This document shows, in pieces, positions 55,323-64,000 of a stretch of 64,000 bases of DNA. The first letter of the stretch is position 1, and each line of letters opens with the position of its first letter. The stretch spans positions 1,116,001 through 1,180,000 of the forward strand of contig NZ_AQOV01000002.1 of NCBI RefSeq assembly GCF_000365425.1, given 5' to 3'. The notes beneath the pieces were generated by a model that was not told the DNA's origin, did not search any database, and saw only the letters and a list, made by a program, of their open reading frames with translations. Source of the DNA: Methylomonas sp. MK1 (lineage in GTDB: Bacteria; Pseudomonadota; Gammaproteobacteria; Methylococcales; Methylomonadaceae). The position numbers and the translations under genes are program-made.

Positions 55323-57498
55323 GCTTATTTCCTTCGATATTGGGTAGCTCGAACAGCACAGCCGTACCGTTCTGCGCTGTACTTTCAATCCAAATTTTGC
55401 CGCGACAACTGCTGACGATGCGGCGGGCTATCGACAGACCAATGCCGGTACCGGCCTCGTTGTCGCGATAATGCAGGCGCTCAAAGATTTCGAAGACGCG
55501 TTGCCGGTATTCCGCATCTATCCCATCGCCGTTATCGCGCACATAATAACGATTTACGTCCAGATCGGATACGCCGCCAATTTCGATCCGTAAGGGGTGT
55601 TCAGAATTGGCCGGCCGGCCGTGCTTGAGTGCATTGTCCAAAAGCAATCTAAATAGCTCGGCCATGCGGGGGTGATCGATATAGGCATGCGGTAGTTCGC
55701 CGACGCTGACACTTGCGCCTGCAACCTCTATCTTGTTCGCTAATGCTTGGATAGCCGCTTCGGCAGCAGCTTTGGCGTCCACCTGAGTCATTTTGTCGCG
55801 GGATTGATCGGCGGTCACGTAAAGTTGAATGTCACGTACCAGACCGAGTAAACGCTGGGCGTCGTGTTCCAGATAATCCAGGCAACTATTAATGTCTTCG
55901 TTGCCTAAGGCCTCCGGATACGCCTTCAATGAGTTGCGTAAGCGTTGAGTAAAGCTGCCGAAGCGGCGAGTCGGCTCCATCAAGTGATGGGCGGAAATTT
56001 CCGCGAAACGGCTCAGATCGGCGTTGCTGGATTCCAGAGCCATGCTGATTTGTCTACGCTCGGTAATATCGATGCAAGAGCCGATATAACCGACGAATTC
56101 GCCGTGGTCGTCGTAACGGGGAATACCGGTGTCGAACAACCAGCGATATTCGCCATCGTGGCGTCTCATACGATATTCCATGCTGAACGGTTGGTGTTTT
56201 TCAAAGTGTTGGGTGTAGTGGTTTAGACAAAACTCCAGATCATCCGGATGTACCGTTTCTGACCAGCCATTACCTAGTTCTTGTTCGATACTGCGCCCGG
56301 TAAAGTCTAACCAGACTTTGTTAAACCAGTAATAGCGCTTGGCTGTGTCCGAGAGCCAAATCATCACCGGCGCCGAGTCCGCCATGGCCCGGAACCGGCT
56401 TTCACTCTCTCGCAATTCGGCGGTCATGTTCTGCGCCAGGGCCATTGCCCGGCTGCGGCTGTTCACCAACTGCCAGGTTAGCAAACTTAGCAGCAAGCTG
56501 AGGCTAACGCTGCTGCCGGCGATAATTAATGGCTTGTCTTGATCGACCCGCGCTTGAAAATTCGGTTCGGCATGAATCAATACGGTCCACGGGTGGCAAG
56601 CCAAAACAATCTGTTGTTTGGAGGTCAATAGTGGTTGAATGTTTGCCGGCGGTGCCGAGCCGTACATGCGGCTTTCTTCGTTTAATGTTTCCCCGTCGAA
56701 TATTTCCAATCCCAAATCGCTTTCTAGTTCGCCGCCAATCCCGGCCATTAAGTCCTTGGTGCGGAATGGCGCGTAAACCCAACCCAATAGATTGGCGCGG
56801 CGCTGCTCCAGCGTGTCGTGCGGTACGTCTTTTTTATACACCGGCAGGTACATTAAAAAGCCGGCTTGCACGTCTTGTTCGGTTTCCTGTATTAACTTAA
56901 CTTTTCCGGTAACACCCAGGCTGTTGTTATCGCGGGCATAGCTTAATGCTAGGTTGCGGGTGGGTTCGGAGAACATGTCGTAACTGAAGGCGCGAAGATT
57001 CCGGCCGGAAAACGGTTCCAGATAAATAATCGATGTGTAAAAATCCCGCTCGCCGATAGGATGGATGTCGTAATCGGCGAAGCCCTGTTTGCGCAACTCG
57101 GCAACATGCCGGTCTTTCTCGGTTTTAGGTATCCACAGCGAAAATCCTACGCCTTGGATGCCGGGAAAGCGTTGATCGAGGCTCAGTGCGGAGACATATT
57201 CCCGATATTCGTGGCGTTGCACCAGTCCTGATGCCGCAAATAATCCCCTGGCGCCGTATAACATTTGCTCGTAAGCGGCTAGCCGTTGCTCGATACTTTG
57301 CACCAATTGCCGGACGCGGAAATCGAAATAGAGCCGCCGCTCGTGTTCCAAGTCCTCGATCGCAATCAGCCAAGCCTGGTAGCTGGTCAACAGTGTAATT
57401 AGCAGGACTGCTACCGTTAGCCAGTGGCTGTAATACCGAGGTTTGCTCAGGCTTGAGCGTGGTTGGGCGCCAACCGAGGTTTCTGGGTGATTATTCAT
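55312..57498 (-). CDS. CHASE-PAS sensor histidine kinase
   Basis: 728 residues. Two membrane segments (about 28-47 and 330-350) flank a periplasmic CHASE-like domain (RVRQLVQSIEQRLAAYEQMLYGARGLF, then FSGRNLRAFSYDMFSEPTRN). PAS/PAC follows (about 370-485), then a phytochrome-type HisKA with His in AHHLMEPTRR and an ATPase domain (LLLDNALKHG, VRDNGDGIDA, AGTGIGLSIARRIV). It overlaps the upstream kinase by 4 bases (ATGA). The ligand is unknown. Confidence 0.92.
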   Translation of the reverse strand: MNNHPETSVGAQPRSSLSKPRYYSHWLTVAVLLITLLTSYQAWLIAIEDLEHERRLYFDFRVRQLVQSIEQRLAAYEQMLYGARGLFAASGLVQRHEYREYVSALSLDQRFPGIQGVGFSLWIPKTEKDRHVAELRKQGFADYDIHPIGERDFYTSIIYLEPFSGRNLRAFSYDMFSEPTRNLALSYARDNNSLGVTGKVKLIQETEQDVQAGFLMYLPVYKKDVPHDTLEQRRANLLGWVYAPFRTKDLMAGIGGELESDLGLEIFDGETLNEESRMYGSAPPANIQPLLTSKQQIVLACHPWTVLIHAEPNFQARVDQDKPLIIAGSSVSLSLLLSLLTWQLVNSRSRAMALAQNMTAELRESESRFRAMADSAPVMIWLSDTAKRYYWFNKVWLDFTGRSIEQELGNGWSETVHPDDLEFCLNHYTQHFEKHQPFSMEYRMRRHDGEYRWLFDTGIPRYDDHGEFVGYIGSCIDITERRQISMALESSNADLSRFAEISAHHLMEPTRRFGSFTQRLRNSLKAYPEALGNEDINSCLDYLEHDAQRLLGLVRDIQLYVTADQSRDKMTQVDAKAAAEAAIQALANKIEVAGASVSVGELPHAYIDHPRMAELFRLLLDNALKHGRPANSEHPLRIEIGGVSDLDVNRYYVRDNGDGIDAEYRQRVFEIFERLHYRDNEAGTGIGLSIARRIVSSCRGKIWIESTAQNGTAVLFELPNIEGNKHDG

Positions 57499-59678
57499 GT
57501 CGGCTGACTGTCGGTAGCGGGGGTATAGCCCAAGGGAATTTCAAAAGTAAAACATGAGCCCTGGCCTTCGCCGGCTGAATCCACCCAAATTTTGCCGTTG
57601 TGATGTTCGATTATGCGTCGGCACAAAGCCAGGCCCATACCGGTGCCTTCGAAACGCGTGCGTGCTTGTAGGCGGCTGAAGAACTGAAACAGCCGATCAA
57701 ATTGTCCAGGGTCTATACCGATACCGTTGTCGCGCACACTCAGCCGCCAAAAGCCGTCACTGACTTCGGAGTTAACGTCGATAACGGGAGCTTGGTATTC
57801 TTGGCGATAGTGCAGGGCATTAACCAGCAGGTTTTGCAGCAAGCGGCTCAGTTCGTCGCGGCTGGCATACAGAATAGGCCAATCGCCTTGGCAACGGATG
57901 TTGGCTTGGCATTGTGCCGCCAAGGGTTCGACGAATTGCAACACTTCATCGCGGACCGCATCGCTGGCAATCCAGGATTTCTCTTGGGTTTTACGGCCGA
58001 CGCGCGAATACTCCAGCAGCGAGACGATCATCGCGTCCATGCGCTTGGCGCCTTCCAAGGCAAAATTCAGATTTTGCCGCGCGTCTTCGTCCAGCGATTC
58101 AGGCAGATTGCGTTGCAAAAACTGCAAATGGCCGGAGACCATGCGCAAGGGTTGCCGCATGTCGTGGGATACGCTATAAGCGAACTGCTCCAGATCAACA
58201 TTGGAGCGCAACAAGGCATCGTGGCTTTGCCTTAATTCCTGCTCGATCTGTTTATGCTTGTCGATATCGACGTGCGTACCCAGCATCCGTTGCGGTTTGC
58301 CTTCCGGTGTGTGCGCTACCACCATGCCCTTGGCGAGTATCCACTTATAGCGTCCGTCCTTGCAGCGCATGCGAAACTCCACCCAATACAATTTATTCTT
58401 GCCGTCGAAGTAGTCAGACAGGATCTGCAGCACCCGCTCGGTGTCGTCCGGATGTAGGCTGTTCCGCCAGGCGTCGAAGTTATTGGCGAATTCTTCGGGT
58501 TCATAACCTATCATCGACTTCCAGCGCGGCGAGAAAAATACCTCGCCGCTGACGATGTCCCAATCCCATACGCCTTCGTCGGCACCTTCCAGGGCAAATT
58601 TCCAGCGATATTCGCTGTCCGCCAGCCGAATATTTTGTTCGCGGACTCGGCGCCGTTCCGCCGCCAGATAACGGTTCATCGAGAATAAACTCAAACTGAG
58701 CAACACCACCAGGAATACGCCGGCGCTGATTGCCAGCACCGGTGTAGGGTAACGTTGCCAAATATCCGTCAACGTGAACAGCGGAACGGCGTCGAAGGGC
58801 TTGGCACGCAAGTGCCGCAGTAATTGTTCTACCGAATTGTAATCGGCCGGTATGGTAAAGCCATCAATCCCTGGAATAAGGTCGGGGCCCATCATAAACA
58901 AAGTACCGGCGACTTTTTTGGCCAGCTCGCGGTCTACGCTCGGCAAGGCTACAAACGGCCACTCCGGATAAAGTTGCGTCGATAACAGTGCGAAGTTCGC
59001 GGATGTTTGCAAATTGAGGATTTTGATCCGCCCCAAGTCGAGCTGGCCTCTGGTGGCCAAATCCTCCAGAACGCCGCTGCGGATGAATCCTATATCGGCT
59101 TGCCCTGACAATACCGCTTCCATTACTGCATCGTGCGGCATCCCGGTCAGCAGCAATTTTGAGGTTTTGGTAAGGTCTATTCCGGCTTGGGCGGCTTCGT
59201 AAGCTTGCATCTGGAATCCGCCCAAGGAATCTTGGCTGGTAACCGCGATTTTTTTGCCGCGCAGATCGCTTAGCGCGTTTATATCCCCGCGTTCGGCCAG
59301 CGCGAAGATCACGCCGCCGAACACATCTTGGGAGCGGCCGTTCTCGTGTCTGAGCAATGTTGCCAGCGGTGCTGAAAAACCATGCTGATAGCTGATATGG
59401 ACATAGTGGCCGGGATTGGTCAGCACAAAGTCCAATTGTTTACTGTTTACAGCGGCTTCCAGTTCGTCGTAGTTCAAAGCTTCGATGATGAATTCGCGCT
59501 CAGGTATAGCTTGGTGCAAGACTTTACGCAGTGCTTGCCATTGTTCCAGGGTTTGCGGCTTGGGCCGATAGGCTAATACGCCGATTCGCACCGGTACGTC
59601 GGCCAGCGCTGCAAAGCTGGCTAGCAAGCAGCAAATAAGCAGGAATTTAAATGGGCTAATCAAAGTGTTTTTGGTCAT
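57495..59678 (-). CDS. PhnD-like sensor histidine kinase with PAS domain
   Basis: 727 residues from the ATG at 59678, which gives a good signal peptide; an ATG seven codons upstream is possible. A periplasmic substrate-binding domain of the phosphonate/PhnD type (about 25-270: VPVRIGVLAYRPKPQTLEQW, FVLTNPGHYVH, VFGGVIFA, IAVTSQDSLGG) leads to a membrane segment (about 305-325), PAS/PAC, HisKA (SVSHDMRQPLRMVS) and HATPase (LLVNALHYR, VRDNGIGIDP, GTGMGLALCRRI). The layout resembles TtrS-like sensors. It lies 47 bases after the FtsX-type permease. Confidence 0.9.
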   Translation of the reverse strand: MTKNTLISPFKFLLICCLLASFAALADVPVRIGVLAYRPKPQTLEQWQALRKVLHQAIPEREFIIEALNYDELEAAVNSKQLDFVLTNPGHYVHISYQHGFSAPLATLLRHENGRSQDVFGGVIFALAERGDINALSDLRGKKIAVTSQDSLGGFQMQAYEAAQAGIDLTKTSKLLLTGMPHDAVMEAVLSGQADIGFIRSGVLEDLATRGQLDLGRIKILNLQTSANFALLSTQLYPEWPFVALPSVDRELAKKVAGTLFMMGPDLIPGIDGFTIPADYNSVEQLLRHLRAKPFDAVPLFTLTDIWQRYPTPVLAISAGVFLVVLLSLSLFSMNRYLAAERRRVREQNIRLADSEYRWKFALEGADEGVWDWDIVSGEVFFSPRWKSMIGYEPEEFANNFDAWRNSLHPDDTERVLQILSDYFDGKNKLYWVEFRMRCKDGRYKWILAKGMVVAHTPEGKPQRMLGTHVDIDKHKQIEQELRQSHDALLRSNVDLEQFAYSVSHDMRQPLRMVSGHLQFLQRNLPESLDEDARQNLNFALEGAKRMDAMIVSLLEYSRVGRKTQEKSWIASDAVRDEVLQFVEPLAAQCQANIRCQGDWPILYASRDELSRLLQNLLVNALHYRQEYQAPVIDVNSEVSDGFWRLSVRDNGIGIDPGQFDRLFQFFSRLQARTRFEGTGMGLALCRRIIEHHNGKIWVDSAGEGQGSCFTFEIPLGYTPATDSQPT

Positions 59679-59725
59679 TGATAAATGGTCACTGCTCATT
59701 TAGGTAAAACCCAATACTCAGCTGT

Positions 59726-62137
59726 TCAGTGTCCCAAACATTCTCTAATGCTTAGGCGGGTTGCCTTACGCGCCGGCCAGAAAGCAGCGATCCAAGCTAC
59801 CGTAAGTACAATCAGCAGCCAATACAGAATTGCCCATAAGTCGAAGCGGAAATCCAGTTGTATGCCAAGCATAGTTCGTCCGAGTGTTTTGGCTAGCGGC
59901 TCGGCGGCCAAATAAGCCAACGGAATACTCAGTAACCAAGCCATGCCGCCATGCAGCAGGCCTTCCAGTAAGAACATGCGGAACACTTTTGTGGAGGGGG
60001 CGCCGATGGCGCGCAATACGCCAATTTCGCGAATGCGCTGCAATACGCTAATTGCCAACGTGCCGGACAGACCGATACCGCCGACTGCCGCAATCATGCA
60101 GGCCAGACCCAGCAGGGTGTTCAGCACTGGTTTGAACTGGTTGCGGGTAAACTGGCGTTGTTCCAGTTTGGCGAGCGTGGTGTAAACATCCAGTTGTACG
60201 CCATGCTCCTGAAACTGTTGTTGCAAGTTGCGTAGATAGTCGGCCTCCTGATGCAGGTCTGCTATCGGCGCATTGAGCAACGCAAACGATGCCAATTCCC
60301 GGTTTTGGGTAATCTGCCGGAGGGTTTCCAGCGGCGCATAGGCCGGTTCCACCGCATAGCTGTTGCCGGCCAACCAACGATAGATGCCTATCACTTGCCA
60401 TCTCTCGTGATCGGCTCCGAGCGCGACGTCCAGCATATCGCCGGCTCGGATACCGTTCAGCTCTGCCGTATCCGCACTTAGCACCAGCACGCGCTGGCCG
60501 GCATCGCTGGCTTGCAACCAGCGACCGGATTCGATCAACGGTTGGTACATATTTGAGATGGCCGGCAATGCCAGCAGGTGCATGCCCAGGCTGCCTTTTT
60601 GCGGCAAGGCCAGGCCGTCCTTAGAAATTTGCATGCTGGATCGTTGCCAGAATTCTATTTGTTCCGTGCCGGCCACCGCTGCGGTAATGTCGCGAATTGT
60701 TTGCTCGGATTGGTCTTGGGTAAAGCCCAGCCGCACGGCATAACGGCTACGGGCCATTTCCCGGTCCAGCGTTAAATTCAACGAGGCGATCAAACTGGTC
60801 AGCACTAAAAACATCACGCCGGCACAGATCAATACGCTTTGCGTCAATAACAGCCTGGCTTTACGGCGGAACAAATTCCCTAAAGCTGCGGCGGATAAAG
60901 TCGGTAGAAAGCGCGCGCCGAACTTCTCTATTAGCAGATCGAAACGGTTGTAGCCAAAATCCGCGCCCACGCCATAACTGGCGATTGCCGCACGCACCGT
61001 CATTGCCGCACCGCGCAGAATTGGCGGCAACCCCGCCAGCAACGGCGCCAGCAGGCCACCGAGCAGCATGTAAGCAACGGCGGGCACGGAAATTACGAAC
61101 GCGCCGCAGTCGATATTGAATAAAGCCAGTAGTCGGCAAGCGCTGAAATAAGCGGCGGCTAGGGCAGGCGGTATAGCCAAAACGATCGCCACCAATGATA
61201 AAAATAGGATTTCCAGTAGATACAGTTTGGCAATCGTTATGGTCTTGGCGCCCAGCGCTTTCATGACGCCGATCTGATCGGTTTGCTGGGTAATGTGGGC
61301 CGATACGGTGTTTAAAATCAGTACGCTAGCCAGGGCTAACGAGACTAATGCCATGATTTGCAGCACGCCGTTGATCCCGGCTAAAAACGGCCGGCCCCAA
61401 TGTTGTTCCGGGTCTTGCAACAAGGTGACATTGACGCCGATATGCTGCGCGCTCAGCAGGCTACGAATTTGCCCGGCAACGTTACGGGCGGACTCGCTGC
61501 TGTAAGGTTCGGCGATTTGCACCAATAACTGCCGGAAACTGTTTGCCGGAATCCCGAACTGGGCAGCATGGGCTGCGCCGGCAAAAAAATGCACCTGGCC
61601 GCCGAATTTGGGCGGTTTAACAAAGGGATGGCGGACGATGCCGCCGATAGCCCAGGTTTGTGGCCCTAGGGCGGTTTCGAATTCGATGTTGCCGTTTTGT
61701 ATGCCACTGGACAGCGCGGAGAGGTTTTCAATCGCAATTTGATCTCCGCTTGGCCAATTACCGGATTGCAAAGCGGTTTTGTCGAAATGTTGATTGTCAT
61801 AGTCTGGGCGGATTATTAGCGTACCCAGGCGCCAGTCGGTTTCGCCGGGTTGGCGGAAATGCACGCTCAGCGGTGTCATCGTATCCACGCCGGCTACGCC
61901 AGGTATGGCCTTGATTTGCTCCAGCAAACCGATGTCTGCATCCTGTCGCAAAATCAGATTGATATGTGAGGGTTGCGACTGCCGATGCGCGGCATCCATT
62001 TTACTTAGTAGCAAGTCGATCATGCCGAATAGAGTGCCGACACAGCAGACGCCGACGGCGATGCTAATAATCGCCAGGGCAGTGCGGCTTTTTGTCAGCC
62101 ACAAGTCGGCCCAGACTTTATGCCAGAGCGTATTCAC
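59726..62137 (-). CDS. FtsX-type ABC transporter permease
   Basis: 803 residues from a GTG overlapping the ATPase stop by 4 bases (GTGA). Duplicated FtsX/MacB permease: N-terminal anchor (SRTALAIISIAVGVCCVGTL) with a periplasmic part, three membrane segments (about 265-395), a second anchor (LTQSVLICAGVMFLVLTS, about 437), another periplasmic part, and three final segments (about 680-795). Such proteins move lipids, lipoproteins or peptides outward. No adaptor protein is adjacent. Confidence 0.9.
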   Translation of the reverse strand: MNTLWHKVWADLWLTKSRTALAIISIAVGVCCVGTLFGMIDLLLSKMDAAHRQSQPSHINLILRQDADIGLLEQIKAIPGVAGVDTMTPLSVHFRQPGETDWRLGTLIIRPDYDNQHFDKTALQSGNWPSGDQIAIENLSALSSGIQNGNIEFETALGPQTWAIGGIVRHPFVKPPKFGGQVHFFAGAAHAAQFGIPANSFRQLLVQIAEPYSSESARNVAGQIRSLLSAQHIGVNVTLLQDPEQHWGRPFLAGINGVLQIMALVSLALASVLILNTVSAHITQQTDQIGVMKALGAKTITIAKLYLLEILFLSLVAIVLAIPPALAAAYFSACRLLALFNIDCGAFVISVPAVAYMLLGGLLAPLLAGLPPILRGAAMTVRAAIASYGVGADFGYNRFDLLIEKFGARFLPTLSAAALGNLFRRKARLLLTQSVLICAGVMFLVLTSLIASLNLTLDREMARSRYAVRLGFTQDQSEQTIRDITAAVAGTEQIEFWQRSSMQISKDGLALPQKGSLGMHLLALPAISNMYQPLIESGRWLQASDAGQRVLVLSADTAELNGIRAGDMLDVALGADHERWQVIGIYRWLAGNSYAVEPAYAPLETLRQITQNRELASFALLNAPIADLHQEADYLRNLQQQFQEHGVQLDVYTTLAKLEQRQFTRNQFKPVLNTLLGLACMIAAVGGIGLSGTLAISVLQRIREIGVLRAIGAPSTKVFRMFLLEGLLHGGMAWLLSIPLAYLAAEPLAKTLGRTMLGIQLDFRFDLWAILYWLLIVLTVAWIAAFWPARKATRLSIRECLGH

Positions 62138-62832
62138 CTGCTGCCTGCCGGCTGGCTGTCGGCGTGGATTCGTCCGGAACGAATTTCCAGTTTGCGGCTG
62201 GCGGCGTCAGCCAGCGTGTCGTTGTGGGTGACCATCACCAGGGTTTTGCCTTGGTCGCGCAAGTGTGCGAATAAATCGAACACGGAGTCGGCGGTGGCCG
62301 CATCCAGATTGCCCGTCGGCTCGTCGGCGACGATCAGTGGCGGGTCGTTTGCCAGCGCGCGGGCAATCGCCGCCCGTTGTTGCTGGCCACCGGAAACCTG
62401 GCTGGGCAAGCGCTCCGCCGCATCGGTTAGGCCGACCAGGTCAAGTAAATGCATGGCCCGCTCGCGGCGCTGGTGTTTGTTTAACGAGCCGAGAAAGTCC
62501 ATCGGCAGTACGATATTTTGCAGCAGATTCAGGGCTGGTAATAACTGAAAAAACTGAAACACGATGCCGATATTGGCGCCGCGCCAACGGGTGAGCTTTT
62601 CGTTACTGAGTTTTTGCAGCTCGGCACCATTGACGATGACTTGGCCTTGGCTGGGATGGTCGATGCCGGTAAGCAGATTCAATAAAGTGGATTTGCCGTT
62701 GCCTGACGGCCCGACGATGGCGACGAATTCGCCGGGGTAAATGTCCAGATTGATGTCGTGCAAAACGGTTTGCAGCGTGCCGGCTTGCGGGTAATCCTTA
62801 TAAACCTGTTTCAGTTCTATGATCTTTTTCAT
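62134..62832 (-). CDS. ABC transporter ATP-binding protein, LolD/MacB type
   Basis: 232 residues from the ATG at 62832. Walker A GPSGNGKST, Q-loop, signature VSGGQQQRAAIARAL, Walker B LIVADEPTGNLD and the H-loop MVTHND are all intact. It powers the FtsX-type permease encoded just downstream. It is the first gene of the minus-strand run ending with the GGDEF protein; whether one transcript covers all is not shown. Confidence 0.92.
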   Translation of the reverse strand: MKKIIELKQVYKDYPQAGTLQTVLHDINLDIYPGEFVAIVGPSGNGKSTLLNLLTGIDHPSQGQVIVNGAELQKLSNEKLTRWRGANIGIVFQFFQLLPALNLLQNIVLPMDFLGSLNKHQRRERAMHLLDLVGLTDAAERLPSQVSGGQQQRAAIARALANDPPLIVADEPTGNLDAATADSVFDLFAHLRDQGKTLVMVTHNDTLADAASRKLEIRSGRIHADSQPAGSR

Positions 62833-62921
62833 AACAGCCGGCAAATTGCGGTATGTTACACGAGGCGCGGGCATCCTGGCATACCCGTCATTTCACTGAC
62901 TTTTTCGCCGGAGGGCGATCA

Positions 62922-63494
62922 ATGACATCGGTACGGATTTTGTGGCTAATGCTGTGCTTAATTTGGATGGCGGCGGAGATTATGTTGGCTCGCCGCACTG
63001 CGGTGCATGCAGGGTCGATTTTGAGTACCGAACGGCGTTCGCAACGTGTATTGTGGATCAGTATCTTGGTCAGTCTGGGGCTGGCCTTATGGTTTAAAAA
63101 TCTGGCTTGGGCGCCGATCAAGCTTGAGTATCTGCCTAGACAAGCAATGGCAATGGCGTTGTTTGCCGCCGGACTTTATCTGCGTTACACGGCGGTGATG
63201 CAATTGGGGCGATTTTTTACGACGAATGTAGCGATACAGCAAGAGCATCGTCTGATAAAGGAAGGTCCGTATCGCTGGCTGCGGCATCCGGCCTACACCG
63301 GCTTGTTGATAGCCTTGTTTGCCGCCGGTGTGGCGATGGGGGATTTTGTCGCTTTGGCGACCTTGCTTGTACCAACGATTTGGGCGTTTACCCGGCGCAT
63401 AGAAATTGAAGAGCGGATGCTGTTGGTAGAGTTCGGCAGCGTTTATGCAGATTTTTGCGCATCCACTTGGCGGCTGTTGCCCTGGGTATACTGA
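62922..63494 (+). CDS. ICMT-type isoprenylcysteine/phospholipid methyltransferase family protein
   Basis: 190 residues from the ATG at 62922 (GGAGG 8 bases before). Five hydrophobic segments and the C-terminal family motif GPYRWLRHPAYTGLL, followed by TRRIEIEERMLLVEFGSVYADF, the SAM-binding region of isoprenylcysteine carboxyl methyltransferases and PEMT-like enzymes. Bacterial members methylate unknown lipids or small molecules. It is divergent from the ABC operon. Confidence 0.85.
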   Translation: MTSVRILWLMLCLIWMAAEIMLARRTAVHAGSILSTERRSQRVLWISILVSLGLALWFKNLAWAPIKLEYLPRQAMAMALFAAGLYLRYTAVMQLGRFFTTNVAIQQEHRLIKEGPYRWLRHPAYTGLLIALFAAGVAMGDFVALATLLVPTIWAFTRRIEIEERMLLVEFGSVYADFCASTWRLLPWVY

Positions 63495-63611
63495 ATGTCG
63501 GTAGGTCAGGGTGCGCGATAGCGTTCCCTGACTTATTCGGAGCCGCTGGACTTCGATAAGTCACGTAACCGCTGTCGCGGCAACGTGACCCACAGTTACA
63601 AAAGCAAAGCG

Positions 63612-64000
<389 letters not shown>

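Noticed and set aside
53206..59678. A phytochrome photoreceptor system.
   Set aside because: The HisKA type and the Rcp1-like receiver suggest it, but there is no GAF/PHY bilin domain in either kinase.

Overview
The window looks like chromosomal DNA of a gammaproteobacterial methanotroph close to Methylomonas. Three things point there: a tandem pair of methylene-tetrahydromethanopterin dehydrogenase genes (C1 oxidation through H4MPT), a crtN-aldehyde dehydrogenase-crtNb operon of the type that makes the C30 carotenoids of pink Methylomonas, and a quinoprotein-associated SoxYZ-like carrier with its metallohydrolase. There are no rRNA genes, no tRNA genes that I can recognise, no CRISPR array and no clear insertion sequence. 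Most of the window is ordinary core genome, with a few poorly explained intergenic stretches.

Layout. 0-1 kb: end of a HupE/UreJ-type metal permease gene cut by the left edge. 1.2-7.3 kb (minus): an aromatic-acid/drug efflux set (outer membrane factor, MarR regulator, YtcA-like lipoprotein, HlyD adaptor, FUSC pump). 7.5-14.2 kb: an FtsH protease, two small secreted proteins and two exosortase-type (VPLPA/PEP-CTERM) exported proteins, one a divergent subtilase. 14.4-16.4 kb: a sulfate-binding protein and a degenerate EAL protein. 16.5-19.2 kb (minus): peptide deformylase, quinoprotein-relay metallohydrolase, SoxYZ-like carrier and DUF2845. 19.3-24.3 kb: an HvfA-like Cys-rich precursor peptide, then iscA, cysteine desulfurase, iscR, cysE, trmJ (minus) and suhB (plus). 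24.4-26.3 kb: two mtdB-like genes. 26.3-36.9 kb: UvrY/GacA-type regulator, proS, rubredoxin, DUF3422, a convergent mepK/ldtD murein pair, transaldolase-like fsa, rof and a DUF1624 membrane acyltransferase. 37-43 kb: a secreted protein, rhlE, cbiX, a SOUL lipoprotein, a DCC thiol protein, a 1.2 kb noncoding stretch and polyphosphate glucokinase. 43.5-47.6 kb: a periplasmic molybdenum hydroxylase pair, a 56-residue conserved small protein and a RIO kinase. 47.9-52.6 kb: the carotenoid operon. 52.7-63.5 kb: an RRM-like protein, then a long minus-strand unit of ABC exporter, two sensor kinases and two response regulators (one with GGDEF), and an ICMT-type methyltransferase. The right edge cuts trxB.

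The genes that clearly work together are the efflux operon under MarR, the iscR-desulfurase-iscA unit under an IscR site that overlaps its own promoter, the mtdB pair, the crt operon and the overlapping four-gene signalling unit. The least explained places are the 41.1-42.3 kb gap (candidate small RNA, 24-residue membrane peptide, paired DnaA boxes), the orphan HvfA-like precursor with no modification genes beside it, and the PhnD/CHASE/GGDEF signalling operon behind an FtsX-type exporter.
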